DNA of 64,000 bases from Distichodus sexfasciatus (Eukaryota > Chordata > Actinopteri > Characiformes > Distichodontidae). Positions 1 to 11,100 of the stretch are shown here, one piece after another (positions within the stretch are counted from its first letter, which is position 1; each line of letters starts with the position of its first letter). The notes under the pieces were generated by a model. The model did not search any database. It was not told the DNA's origin and worked only from the letters and a program-made list of their open reading frames with translations. Made by a program: the position numbers and the translations under genes. The stretch lies in contig JAVGVS010000388.1 in assembly GCA_032718565.1 (NCBI GenBank), positions 255,361-319,360 on the forward strand, given 5' to 3'.

Positions 1-1762
1 ACTTTTTTCTTCAGGGTGTTCTTGGCAATACTCCTCATAGTGGTTCCCAGAGTGCTTCTGTTCCCGGTGGCAATAGTAGCCACCACTCTCGTTTGGACGG
101 TCTTGGGGTTGGTAGTGGTTGCCCCTCTTGGGCTGATTATTTCCACAGCCTCTTGCTCCATTGTTACGTTTGGATGGTGTCCCTGGGCTGCGCCGGCATG
201 GGCATGGCTCGCCACAGGAATCTCTGAGCCTTCTCGCTCTAGGGGTGCCTCTTGGCTATCATGGAGTGCAAGTACTCTAGGATTTTCTTCTTTCTTATCT
301 CCAGGGGAGATACAGTTTCCCAAGCCATTTGTGCCATCCTTCGAATATTGCGCATGGTGCAATTACCTTGTCTGGTATACAGGGTGACATGCGTTCAGAC
401 ACATGGGTGGAGGTTATGCAAGAACAGGGACTTGAATGCCCGGTCTTCTTCCAACTCGGGTCCATTTCTTCCTTGGAAATAAGCATGTTTCAGGCGATTG
501 TAGAAATCACGAGGATGTTCATTTTGGCCATGCTTAATTTGAATAGCTGAGATGGTGGCTGATGTCTTGTCAGCAAAGCTTGACATCCTCTATGAGGGCA
601 TCACAGAGTCTGTCAAAATTATCACGTACATGAGCGGGTTGCGTTTCAATGAATGCATGAACAGGCCTGGAAGTTGTTTTCCAAATAAGTTTGACTCGCT
701 CTCGTTGGGAGGCACGAGGCAGGTCCAGGAGGCAATGCTGGACTTTGCGGATATAATCTTCCACATTGTGGTTGTGCTTTCCGGGTTCAAAGCATTCTAT
801 GTCTTTAGACAGAATCTCGAGCTGCTTCAGGCAGGGGGCATCACAGGGCCTGCGCTCTATATCATCGAGACCGGGATTCAGTGGACCAACTGTGCCGCCA
901 GGCCGACAGCAAAGAGTACCGAGCATACTGACTATGAGACCACCCTTCAGATCTTTCAGGAGAGGCATTGTAAGCTGTGTGGTCCTGCTGACCACAGGCA
1001 CATGACGTGAATACCAATATATCTCTGGGTAAACATCTCTGCAGGAGTCTGCAAAATGAACTTTGGATTGGCGGCGTGAAGGCAAAGGAAAAGTGGAGCG
1101 GTGGGTTGCTTCCCGGCGGGGAGGAGAGAAGTACAAAGGAGTGGAGTGAGGCACAAGTGATTGGCACTCAGATGAACATCCTTCTTGCTCTAATCATGAG
1201 GGCGAAAGCACAGACCGGGAATGCCGGCCATATAAGGACTGGGGTTCTCCCCTAGTGTGATGTTGAGGGCCAGGAGTGACTGTGGTCTGGGGCTGGAAGA
1301 CATGGTAGGTAAAGTGAGGGAGCTAGGATCCATGCCGGCTGCCGGCTCCGCCTCTAGTCCTTGAGCAGGTTGTTGTGGACCCTGCCAAAGGGACAGTCTG
1401 CCCATAGCTTCTGTGGTCTGGCTTACTTCCTGATCTGACTCCCTTTCACAATCGTCACCCTCTATTCTCAGTTGGGAGCGGTGTTAGTGATCTATTCCCT
1501 CATGCATCTCTTTTAGCTCAACGTTGGCCTCCCTATAATAAAGCAAGAAAATCTGGCCATCAGCATCTAGGAGGTTGATGTCCCCCCCTTGCTGAATGAC
1601 AGAAACCACCTCTCTGATTTTCCTATCACAATCCTTCATAGAGTATTGTTGGAAATTCTGCCTATCTTCTTCAGGAAGATAGATAAGCTGACTAATAAAG
1701 TCAGGAAGGGAGAGACGCCATTGTGACTGTTCCTCTGTGGGATTCTGGGACTCTGAACTCAT
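1..1762 (-). pseudogene. Retroviral-like gag remnant (MA-CA-NC order)
   Basis: Read on the minus strand from 1762 down to the window edge. The first open stretch (1762-1484) starts MSSESQNPTEEQSQ and looks like an N-terminal matrix-type region. The stretch at 1154-570 has a capsid-like alpha-helical segment (DIECFEPGKHNHNVEDYI, then RERVKLIWKTTSRPVHAFI), and the capsid-like reading continues in another frame at 586-395. The last 200 bases encode a Gly/Arg/Asn-rich tail with Cys and His (YYCHREQKHSGNHYEEYC) that resembles a nucleocapsid. At least two frame changes separate these pieces, so it is broken. The order matches a retroelement Gag that assembles particles around RNA. The family is not resolved: a fish endogenous retrovirus is likelier than a gypsy element. 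It is cut by the left edge, so protease and polymerase would lie outside. Confidence 0.55.
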
Positions 1763-3060
1763 TTTGGGGCCACCACGAATGCGTTAGCCTGGTGGTGCAA
1801 AAAAGTCATTATTGAATGAGGTATCAACAGCTCGTAGTTTTCTTTTGAAACTACCAGAACTCAGGCTGTAAACAAATCAACCACAGTGTTAATGTCTGTG
1901 GCAACACTGACAAGAGCACCCAGTGTGGGATGCATCTGGAACCAAACAACCAAGTATAGCAACACACAGTGATTCCAACTTAATTGTAACCAGGAACAAA
2001 GTACAGAATAATTTATTCTGGTGCCTCTACACCACCTTCAGTAATGCAGGACTAACAAAGCAACAGCAGTGTTACTGTATGTGGAACACTGACAAGAGCA
2101 CCCAGTGTGGGATGCCTCTGGAACCAAACAACCAAGGATGGCGACACACAGTGAGTCCAACTTAATTATAACCAGGAACAAAGTACAGAATAATTTATTT
2201 TGGTACCTCTGCACCACCTTCAGTAGTGCAGGACTAGCAAATCAACAGGGTATGGGAATACGCTGTGATACAAGGGACAACAGTTGTAAACCATCTTCTG
2301 CTAATTACTAAAACACGAAAGCACAGAATATTCTCTATTCTGCTGCCTCTACAAAACTTATGTAATGCAGGAGAGGTCTGTCCAAGACCATACAACACAC
2401 TGACTAAAAGAACAATGTGATAAGACTGTATGATTAGCTTGAGCTAATCAACACAAAGAAAGCACAGAACAATCTCTATTCAGATGCCTCTACACCACTT
2501 TTAGCACTGTACGAGAGATCTATTCAAGATCATGTAATTCACTGACTATGCACAGCTAATGTGATAAAACAGTATGATTAACCTGAGCTAAACAATACCA
2601 TAAAGAAAGCACCGAATAATCTCTATTCAAATGCCTCTACCAATCTTAAGTAAGGTAGGCAAAATCCTTGGGCCAGATCCTTTCTGCATATGCTCAAAAC
2701 TTCTCTTATATTAATTAATACTAGCTTATTGTGGAAAAAGCTAATAATTAAATTAGAATTAATTGTTAACAATTATTCATTGACTAAGTAATTATTATCC
2801 TTCAACAATAATTACTTTACCTTACGTAGCAGTCCTAAAGGAGTGATTCCAACACTTAACAACAACAAGCCAATACAAGCTAAAGGTTTGCATTTGCCCT
2901 TGGCTCTGATAGATGGTGTTTTAGTGCCACCAGGTGGGAAAATGAACGTTGTTCAAATGAGCAAAACTTTAACTTTTAGATTAGAGTCTTGATATCACAC
3001 ATATGATAGAAGCCAGAAACTATCCTCACACGGCTCACCAGAAATGTTGGTTCCTGGCGC
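1763..3060. repeat. Leader/LTR-like region with tandem repeats
   Basis: No protein-coding signal was found. A unit of about 180 bp occurs twice in tandem (about 1880-2060 and 2062-2240), sharing GAGCACCCAGTGTGGGATGC and AAAGTACAGAATAATTTATT. A shorter related unit of about 130 bp recurs at about 2300-2660 (CTCTATTC...GCCTCTAC). As it lies upstream of the minus-strand gag remnant, it is probably the 5' leader or LTR of that element; exact LTR ends were not found. Confidence 0.45.
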
Positions 3061-3064
3061 AGGG

Positions 3065-3078
3065 CTAACCCTAACCCT
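3065..3078. repeat. Short interstitial telomeric repeat at a junction
   Basis: Two CTAACC/CCCTAA units sit exactly between the retroelement leader region on the left and the 5'-truncated LTR-A on the right. Vertebrate telomere repeats at a breakpoint are a known mark of double-strand break repair; that origin is inferred here. Confidence 0.5.
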
Positions 3079-3336
3079 TTCTGGTATATTGTTTACACTG
3101 CGTTTTCCCTACCTAGTAGGTTAGTCTCTGTGTAGAACACCCCCGCGCTTATTATTGAGTACAGCTGTGTCTTGTTCTGCCTTGAGTTTGGGATTGCTGC
3201 AAGCACTCGATTGTTGAGTTCTGTGGCCTTATTTAAGTCAGTGTAACCATTGTGTCTCTGAGTCTGTATCTCTCATATTCTGTGTGGTTGCTCATGTGAT
3301 TCTCTGTGGATTCCCTGTTTGGACTTTGGATCCTTC
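3079..3336 (+). mobile_element. LTR-A, 5' piece (interrupted)
   Basis: This matches the middle of a dispersed LTR-like family also seen at 39648-40527 and, reversed, at 45200-46131 (shared CCTAGTAGGTTAG and TTATTATTGAGT, then CTTATTTAAGTCAGT). It stops at GGATCCTTC (3328-3336), the target site of the L2-like LINE, and resumes at 8731. Complete copies of the family appear to run from TGTCACGG or TGTCATGG to CATGACA and carry AATAAA near the 3' end, typical of an LTR. Confidence 0.65.
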
Positions 3337-4264
3337 AATTCAATTCAATTCAATTCAAATTTATTTATATAGCGCTCATAACAACAGTCATTGTCACAAA
3401 GCACTTTACATATAACCGGCCTAAACCCCCCAACAAGCAAGCCTGAGGCGACAGTGGCAAGGAAAAACTCCCTCTAATAGGAAGAAACCTTAAGAGGCAC
3501 CAAGACTCGGAGGGGGACCCCATCCTCCTCTGGGCGACCAGGTGCATGAACATTTAATGTACAACAAGCAATAGTTCAAGATGAGTTGTTAGTTATTTAA
3601 AGAAGCAAAGATACAAAAATAGTCCAAGGGATATTTCGAATCCTGGGTTGTTGATGGGCCACTTGCAGGACCCTCTCAGCAATATTAAGCTGAAATTAGT
3701 TCAATATTGTGCTGCTAAGTCAGTAGACGTCCAGAGGGTCCAATCCCAGTTGGTTTCATGATGATGTCCCCATGGAGTCCTGGTGCGGGTTCAGTGGGTC
3801 AGGATCAGCTCGGGAGGGCTGACAAGGTCAAGCATCAGCTCAGGACGTCTCCGGGGACTCCTGGTGAGTTCAGTTGATCAGCGTCAGCTTGGTAGGGTCG
3901 AGATGGTCAGTGTCAGCTCAGGGCATCTCCAAAGAGTCCCGGTGAGGGTTCGGTCAGCCAAGCGCCATCCCGGGATCAGCTCGGGAACAGCTCGGAAAAA
4001 GAAGAAGAGAGAGGAGAAAGTTAAGTGCCCTAACCTAACCTCCGGCAATGCTAGAGTAGCTATGGCAGCCTAGCTAAGAAGGGAGAGCTGGAAGGTAACA
4101 CAGACATGAGGGCTTCCAGGGGTCTCGGCATCACACCAAACCACTGTCTGCAAACTTGAGAGATCAGCAGAGTGGTAGGATGACAGCACCAATTCCCCCT
4201 TTCACCTTTAATCTCAAATGACCATGAACCCCCAGATCTCGCCTTTAACTAAGAAAAAGGGATT

Positions 4265-7222
4265 TTAGTAACCAAAAAACAAGTATGTCTTAAGCCTTGA
4301 CTTAAAAGCAGAGATTGTTTCTGAGCTCCGAACACTAACAGGTAGTTTATTCCACAATTGTGGCGCTTTATGAGCAAATGCTCTTCCCCCCACGGTAACG
4401 TTCTTTATTCTAGGTATTACTAAAAGATCTGCGTCTTGCGATCGAAGCGTACGCGCCGGATTGTAAGTGCAAATGAGGTCACTCACATACTGCGGTGCAA
4501 GACCATTTAGAGCTTTATAGGTCAAGAGAAGTACTTTATAGTCGACACGAAATTTTACTGGTAGCCAGTGGAGTGAGGATAGAATTGGGGTGATATGATC
4601 ATATTTTTTAGTTTTAGTGAGGACTCTGGCTGCTGCATTCTGGACTAGCTGGAGTTTATTTAACAACCTATTTGGACAACCAGAGAATAAGACATTACAG
4701 TAATCGAGTCTTGAGGTAATAAATGCATGAACTAGTTTCTCTGCATCTTGAAAGGATAGCACGTTTCTTAGTTTAGCAATATTACGGAGTTGAAAGAAGG
4801 CGGTGCGACTAATGTTAGAAGCACGTACATCAAATGAAACATTGGAGTCTAAAGTAACACCAAGGTTTTTAACAACATTACTTGGTACAATGGATAATCC
4901 ATCAAGACTGACCGTGATGTCAGATAGCTGACTTCTGGTGGCGTTAGTGCCAGTAAGAAGGACCTCAGTCTTGTCCAGATTTAGCTGGAGGAAGTTGTCC
5001 GACATCCACTTTTTTATGTCACATAAGCATTTTTCTATTTTCTGTAATTGCTGTCTCTCTTCCGGTTTAGCCGATATATATCACTGTGTATCGTCTGCAA
5101 AACAATGAAAACTAATTCCATGCTTACGAATGACTGAGCCTAAAGGTAGCATGTACAGCGAAAACAGCAAGGGACCTAAAACTGATCCTTGTGGTACTCC
5201 ATATTTCACCATGACGTGCTCAGAGGAATCACCATTTAAATTCACATACTGATAGCGGTCTGAAAGGTAGGATCTGTACCAAGAGAGGGCCACTCCCCTG
5301 ATACCAACAACGTGTTCAAGTCTGTCTAGGAGAATGGCATGATCAACAGTATCAAAAGCGCAGCACTAAGATCAAGCAGCACTAGGAGCGAGGCATTGCC
5401 CTGATCAGCAGATAAGAGAAGATCATTCACTACCTTCAGCAGAGCAGTCTCTGTGCTGTGGTTGGCTCTAAACCCAGACTGAAACATTTCATAAATATGG
5501 TTTTCCTGCAAGAACGAGGTTAGTTGACTGGCAACAACTTTTTCTATTATTTTGGAGATAAATGGGAGATTAGATATTGGTCTATAGTTTAACATTACCA
5601 TGGGATCCAGGTTGGGCTTCTTCAGCAAAGGTTTAATCACTGCTAATTTAAGAGATTTGGGTAAATAATCAATGCTAATAGAGGAGTTAACTATTGCTAG
5701 TAGAGGTTTAATCACTACTGGAATCATCTCTTTGAGTAGCCTTGTTGGAACAGGATCTAACATGCAAGTAGATGAATTTGAGGAAAGGATTAAAGATGTT
5801 AGATGTGACTGGTCAACCGGAGTAAATGATTCAAATAAGATGGCTGCAGTATTAGTACTTGCCTTGTCAAGGCCAGCCACTGTAGTTACTTGAGATTTTA
5901 GAATATTCTGTCTAATTGAACAAATTTTTTGGTCAAAAAAGTTCATAAATTCACCACTAGAAAACAATGTTGGTACAGTTTGAGTAGTGGTCGGGCTATT
6001 AGTCAGCTTGGATACCATGTTAAATAGAAACCTAGGATTATTTTTGTTATTTTCAATTAGCAATGATAGGCATTCTGATGTCACAGCTCTAAGAGCCTTT
6101 TTATAGCTTCCCATAGCGTCTTTCCATGCTAGTTCAAAGACCACTAATCTAGTTTGCCGCCACTTACGTTCTAGTTTCCGTGTCCCTTGTTTTAGGCTAC
6201 GTAGGTGGTCATTATACCAAGGGGATGTTTTGTTTTCTCTGACCTTTTTAATTTTTAACGGAGCAATTTTATCTAAGGTGGAACGAAGCGTAGAAGTTAG
6301 ATAGTCCGTATTACTCTCAAGTTCAGCAAGATTAGACATTTCCACTGTCAGGAACGACAGATCGGGGAGATTATCAATAAAGTTACTAGCTGTATCTGAA
6401 GTGATTGTACGCTTGGAGCAGAAGCGAGTTGTAGTATTTGTGTTTTGACTAAAGTGAAAATCAAATGTAATGAGATGGTGGTCAGAAATAATACTCGTCT
6501 GAGGCAGTACTGTTAAATTATCTACATTAAGACCAAACGATAGGATTAAATCAAGGGTATGACCGCAGTTGTGAGTGGGCCCAGTTACATTTTGAACAAT
6601 GCCCATGGAATCTAGTAAATTAGTAAAAGCTGCTGTCAGAGGATCTTGTTCATTATCTACATGAATATTAAAGTCCCCCACAATTATTGCTCTTTCAGTT
6701 GAAATAACCAGGTCTGAACAGAAATTCTGAAAATTCAGTTAGGAATTCAGAATAAGGACCTGGTGGACGGTAAATCGCAATGAGAGGAAGTGACAAAGAG
6801 TTACGTTTTGCAGATATGTCTGCAATTCTAAGGAATAATAATTCAAATGATTTAAATGTAAATTTAGGTCCTGACTTCTGTGTTATTGAAAGAGATCTTT
6901 CGTAGATCGTTGCAACACCTCCCCCTTTACCACTGAGTCGGGGTTTATGCTCATAACTATATCCTGGAGGCGTCGCATCATTTAAGGCTAAATACTTGTT
7001 GGGTCTTACCCATGTCTCAGTTAAACAGAGCACGTTTAGGACGTGGTCTGAAATCATTTCACTAATAATAAGTGCCTTAGTAGTTAATGATCTAATATTT
7101 AGTAGTCCTACTTTTAGCTTAGTGCTACAGATATTCTGCAGTGGCTGCTCTAATTTAATAGAAATTAGATTTGAAAGGGACGCCTTTTGCATTTTACGCA
7201 AACTATTTTTGCTTCGGGGCAC
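4265..7222 (-). pseudogene. L2-like ORF2: endonuclease and reverse transcriptase
   Basis: ORF2 nicks target DNA and copies LINE RNA at the nick. The segment 7222-6695 holds the apurinic-type endonuclease start (LNIRSLTTKA, then LCLTETWV). The segment 6681-5326 continues with the GDFNIHVDN endonuclease motif and the first reverse-transcriptase blocks ([32 protein letters not shown]). The segment 5293-5081 has [18 protein letters not shown] and the catalytic FADD motif. The segment 5005-4265 is the C-terminal region (NLDKTEVLLTGTNA, RLDYCNVLFSGCPN). Breaks: a frameshift near 6725, another near 5358, and an in-frame TGA at 5081-5083 right after the FADD motif. It would not give an active protein. 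Confidence 0.85.
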
Positions 7223-7324
7223 AGAGACAATGTCAATATGGTGGTACCTAGGTGGCGGCTCGAGGCAACTCGCAGGCGGTCGGTTTAGCCTTTCTGCCTG
7301 CGGCCTGGTCTTGGCTCCGGTTTG

Positions 7325-8292
7325 TCAATGGCCGCCTACACCTGAACCTTCATAAAGGCTAGCTGCTATATTCATTGAAATACGGGCAGCACCCTCCCAC
7401 GAGGGGTGGATACCATCCCGGCTCAAAAGACCAGGCTTTCCCTCGAAAGTGGACCAGTTATCTACAAAACCTATGCTATTTTCAGAGCACCACTTTGACA
7501 GCCAGCAGTTCAGTGACCAGAGCCTGCTGTAGGTCTCGGAGCTACGTCTAGCTGGGAGGGGGCCAGAGAGAATTACTGCCTGCGACATTGTTTTGGCTAG
7601 CTCACACACCTCTTTAAAATTACTTTTGGTTACTTCTGACTGTCTGAGCTTGATGTCGTTGGTGCCGACATGGACGACTATCTTGAAATATATCTACGTC
7701 TATTACTGGCCAGCACCTTAAGATTGGCCCTAATGTCCGTCGCTCTGGCTCCCGGTAAACAATTTACCTCGACTGCTGGTGCCGCTAAAGGTCTAGCTAT
7801 TTTCACGTGCCATAGAATAGAATCACCTATCACCAGAGCACTTTCAACAGGCGTCTCAGCGGGTGTTTCACTGAGCGGGATAAACCTGTTCGACACACTG
7901 ATAGATGGAGAGTGGTGCTCGGGAGTAGCCTTTGCCGAAGCTTGGGCTCTCCGTCTGTGTCGTCGAACCGCCACCCATTGGTTCTGCTGCGGGAACCCTA
8001 ATGCCGGAGTTTTTGGGCCTGAAGGCTCTAAATCTGAACCTGAAGCCCCCAGACTCCCTGACTGCGAACCTGCAGCTAAAAGGCTACCTGGCGACTGTGC
8101 TAACGTCTGGAGGCGAGCCTCTAGTTCTATGATCTTCTCCGTCAGAGCTTCTACCATCTTACACCTTTTACAGATAAAGTTATCACTACTTAACCTATTA
8201 CTGCTGACGGAGGAGCTAAGGCTAAACATTCTACACTCACTACAGAAAACAACATCACCATTAGGCATCTTATTTAAAAGAACAGATATCAC
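7325..8292 (-). pseudogene. L2-like ORF1: zinc finger, coiled coil, SGNH esterase
   Basis: ORF1 proteins of CR1/L2 LINEs bind element RNA. Here the N-terminal half (8292-7678) has a Cys-rich finger (CSECR, then FICKRCK) followed by a short helix likely to form a coiled coil (EALTEKIIELEARLQTLA). A serine-esterase signature GDSILWH follows near residue 150. After a frameshift around 7610-7680 the second half shows the remaining esterase blocks, ending in DGIHPSWEGA. GDS...GTND...DxIHP is the SGNH hydrolase pattern known from these LINEs. A long plus-strand frame over 7670-8311 is only its antisense shadow. Confidence 0.75.
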
Positions 8293-8730
8293 TTACGTTG
8301 TTATTAGTTGAGCAGGATCGCTGAGAGGTTGCCGTCGATTTTTGCGTCTCAGTCCCGCCGCGGTTGGAGATAAATTATATTTTAGGTATTAGCCGCTAGT
8401 TATATTACTTAAATCGCTTAGCATAAGGAAAGGTATAAAAAGAAGATTAAGGTTAATACGCTGTGCATTTTGGGCGGAGGAAGCCCTATACGCTTGGCAG
8501 TTCCTCGCGAAAAAAAATTAAATGACAAGCCAAGCAGTGTCTAATCAGTCGTTAGTCCTTTTATATAAAAAGTTCGTAGTAAGAAATCGACAGAATATAT
8601 ACAATTTGAGTACAAAAAGGAAAAAAAGGAGTGAAAGACTCCGAGTTGCACCGGCAAGAGATGCCGACTTGCACCGGCAAAAGCAGGAAGTGACGTGACG
8701 CAAGAACCGAGAACAGCCTCTTCCTCTCCA

Positions 8731-9168
8731 GGATCCTTCCTGCTCTTCCCTTTCATTTAGACTTTGGACTTTTCCTGCTCTGCCCTTTTGTTTGGTAATT
8801 GGACCATTCTGCTTTTGGTTGGTTTGTGTCTCCTTTTGATTTGCCCTTTTTTTGTCTCCTCATCCTCACTCGTCTCTCCTGTGTTTTCTCCCCAGGCTCG
8901 TGACTCCCAGTGTGTTTTCCCTGGCTGGCCAGACTGCCTTGGAGGCTACTGAGTCTGGGCCATTGTCAGCTTACCTCCTGAGTCTTCAAGCGTAAGGACC
9001 TCGCTTGTTCCGGTTACTCGGGGACGTTCTCCTCCATTACCCAACACCTATGACTGAGAGCACGGGCCTCACCTTTCTGTTGTTACTTTGCTCCTGTATT
9101 TGTGTGCATTTTTGCCCTTTGTGTCTCACATACCTTTACCCTCAATAAACCCTTCTGTGTCATGCCTG
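8731..9168 (+). mobile_element. LTR-A, 3' piece up to the Polinton insertion
   Basis: Continues LTR-A after the L2-like LINE (GGATCCTTCCTGCTC onward). It contains the family landmarks TTTTCTCCCCAGGCTCGTGA (8885-8904) and CTCAATAAACCC (polyadenylation signal AATAAA). It breaks at TGCCTG (9163-9168), the left target duplication of the Polinton, and continues at 22166. The uninterrupted relative at 40449-40527 shows GTGCCTGCAATTGCGTCC across the same position, which is effectively the empty site. Confidence 0.75.
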
Positions 9169-9745
9169 AGTAGTGTATATATATCTACTTTGTGACAAAA
9201 AGATTTATGACCCTAAGCCCTGCCCACCTGTCAAGGAGGCCGCGCCCCCTCATCAATCACCCCCCCTCCCCCTGCCCCACCCCCTATGACATAGCATGTG
9301 AAAATTCCTTGCATACCGTAAATTCCGGAGGTGAGGTGGCGATGATGTAACGTGTGAAAATTCTTTGCACACCGTAAATTCCGTGGGTACGTTGTAGCGA
9401 TGACGTAATGTGTGAAAAGGCCGTGCATACCGGGGGAAGGTTGTGACAATGACGCAACGTGTGAAAAATCCGTGCCTAGATTCCGGGGTGGAATCCATGG
9501 GGAAATGGCATGGGAAAATAATCCAAACATAGAATGTGAAATGAAAAACAATAAAATAAAATAAAACAATAAAATAAAACCCCAAAAGTAATCCACACGG
9601 AAGATGAAAATTAACCAAAATTAATTCGTAATTTTTTTTTAAAAGGAGAAATTAAATATTCCAAAAGTAATCCTCATGTGAATTTAAAAAAATAATCCGA
9701 ATAAAACACAGGAATAAAAATAATGAAACAAAAAAGTAATCCGAA
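9169..9745. repeat. Polinton left terminal inverted repeat
   Basis: Pairs with the reverse complement of about 21600-22165. The outer part has four spaced copies of a CRE-like motif (ATGACxTAxxxTGTG) at 9286, 9342, 9400 and 9449. The inner part is A/T-rich with repeats of AAAAGTAATCC and AGGAGAAATTAAATATTCC; related A/T-rich repeats continue inward to about 9930. Open frames here (for example minus strand 9231-9618) mirror frames in the other terminal repeat and are not considered genes. Confidence 0.85.
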
Positions 9746-9994
9746 TTTAAAATAGGAAATAAAATTAGTCCATTTTTAAATTAAAAAAGGAGAAATTAAA
9801 TATTCCAAAAGTAATCCGCATGGAAAATGAGAATAAAACAAATGAATCCGTATTTTTTTGAAAAGGAGAAATTAAATATTCCAAAAGTACTCATCATGTG
9901 AATTTAAAAAAAGTAATCCGAATAATACACAGGAATAAGATTAACACTCGGAGTCAAAGTCAAGTCGTACGGCTCAAAAATATTTTTTGTCAGT

Positions 9995-10198
9995 TTGCAA
10001 GATACCAAGTATAAGAGAATACGACACGAGAGTTTCAAATTCAACCCTGAAGGAGATGAATGGGTTTTCTTCCTAACACCCTGGAAAAAGGTGTCAGATG
10101 AGTTTCTGCAAATGGAGCTACTTGAATCAGAATTAACAGATCTACACAAGAGGATCAAACACATGTATTCTGGTGAGTGTTCGGCTTATTATTTTTAA
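9995..10198 (+). CDS. Small ORF of unknown function inside the Polinton
   Basis: About 67 residues, Glu/Lys/Phe-rich, including NPEGDEWVFFLTPWKK and an amphipathic helix-like end (LLESELTDLHKRIKHMY). I do not recognise the family. The reading begins at a TTG with no ATG upstream in frame, so it could be the second exon or the surviving end of a longer gene. It lies between the left terminal repeat and an A/T-rich tandem repeat, the usual position of lineage-specific accessory genes in these elements. It could also be chance. Confidence 0.25.
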   Translation: MQDTKYKRIRHESFKFNPEGDEWVFFLTPWKKVSDEFLQMELLESELTDLHKRIKHMYSGECSAYYF

Positions 10199-10214
10199 TT
10201 AAGATAAATAAAAT

Positions 10215-10700
10215 TTTAAAAATATATATACGGTTTGTAGTGTCGTATGTTTAGAAGATTCATTTTTTAATCTTTGTATTTATGCATGTTTTTTAAAAAA
10301 TATATACAGTTTGTAGTGTTGTATGTTTAGAAGATTCATTTTTTAATCTTTGTATTTATGCATGTTTTTTAAATATATATAGTTTGTAGTATCATATGTT
10401 TACAAGTTTCATTTTAATCTTTGTATTTATGCATGTTTTTTAAGTATACAGTTTGTAGTATGGTATGTTTACAAGTTTCATTTTTAATCTTTGTATTTAT
10501 GCATGTTTTTTTTTAAATATATACAGTTTGTAGTGTCGTATGTTTAAAAGTTTCATTTTTTTAATCTTTGTATTTATGCATGTTTTTTAAAAAATATATA
10601 GTTTGTAGTGTCGTATGTTTAAAAGTTTCATTTTAATCTTTAAATCGATGCAAGTCTGTGCTGCTATTTTTTTGAAACATGTAGAGTTTGTATGCTTAGA
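10215..10700. repeat. A/T-rich tandem repeat, unit about 62-70 bp, about 6-7 copies
   Basis: Each unit contains TTTGTAGTGTCGTATGTTTA, then TTTTTAATCTTTGTATTTA and TGCATGTTTTTTAA. Copies differ by small indels and point changes. No coding potential. It separates the left accessory region from the integrase gene. Confidence 0.85.
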
Positions 10701-10899
10701 AGAAATCTTTGTTTTGATACATGTTCTTAATAAGTTGTTTATTGTGTGCTTTTTTTAATCACCTACTGATTTTTTTAAAATCTCTAATAGATTAGATGAC
10801 TAACGACCCCAAAAAAAGAAAAAAAGTAAAATCGTATTAAAAATAATAAAATGCATGTATTTTTAGAAAAATAAATAATAAAAAAAGCAATAAAAACTT

Positions 10900-11100
10900 T
10901 AAAAAACTTGAGTCTTGTCAGTCTTCTTTTTTCCATCATGGGTAAAAGACATTTTAAAAATAAAACCTTTAAAAAACTTGAGTCTTGTCAGTCTTCTTTT
11001 TCACCATGGGTAAAAGACATTTAAAAAATAAATACAAAAAGCAATAAAAACTTTTTAAAAACTTGAATCTTGTCAGTCTTCTTTTTTCCACCATGGCTAA
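10900..11100 (+). repeat. Integrase 5' leader and start codon present three times
   Basis: The segment AAAAACTTGAGTCTTGTCAG + TCTTCTTTTTTCC + ATGGGTAAAAGACA occurs at about 10906, 10970 and 11056. The third copy leads into the integrase ORF (ATG at 11093); the first two are followed by short frames that soon stop. Spacing is about 64 and 86 bp. Either unequal exchange or replication slippage could have made it. Confidence 0.75.

Larger units (their letters stand above)
3337..8730 (-). mobile_element. Near full-length L2-like LINE (inactive)
   Basis: A non-LTR retrotransposon on the minus strand, 5' end near 8730 and 3' end at 3337. The 3' end carries repeats of AATTC (plus strand, 3337-3358), the short tandem tail typical of CR1/L2-type LINEs. 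A 9-bp target duplication, GGATCCTTC, flanks it at 3328-3336 and 8731-8739, which fixes both ends. It has the expected two-ORF layout: ORF1 with an esterase domain, then ORF2 with endonuclease and reverse transcriptase. Frameshifts and a stop in both ORFs make it non-autonomous now. A second, more decayed copy of the same family lies at 26126-29942. Confidence 0.85.

Noticed and set aside
570..1154. Host gene with 194 codons on the minus strand
   Set aside because: Capsid-type helices and continuity with gag pieces on both sides indicate a retroelement.
3041..3062. Retroviral primer-binding site next to the left gag remnant (CCTGGCGCAGG, also at 30363)
   Set aside because: The short shared word GTTCCTGGCGCAGG could be a primer site, but no matching LTR end lies beside it, so I could not support it.
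7670..8311. 213-codon plus-strand frame
   Set aside because: Antisense to the L2-like ORF1, whose zinc finger and esterase motifs on the minus strand are clear.
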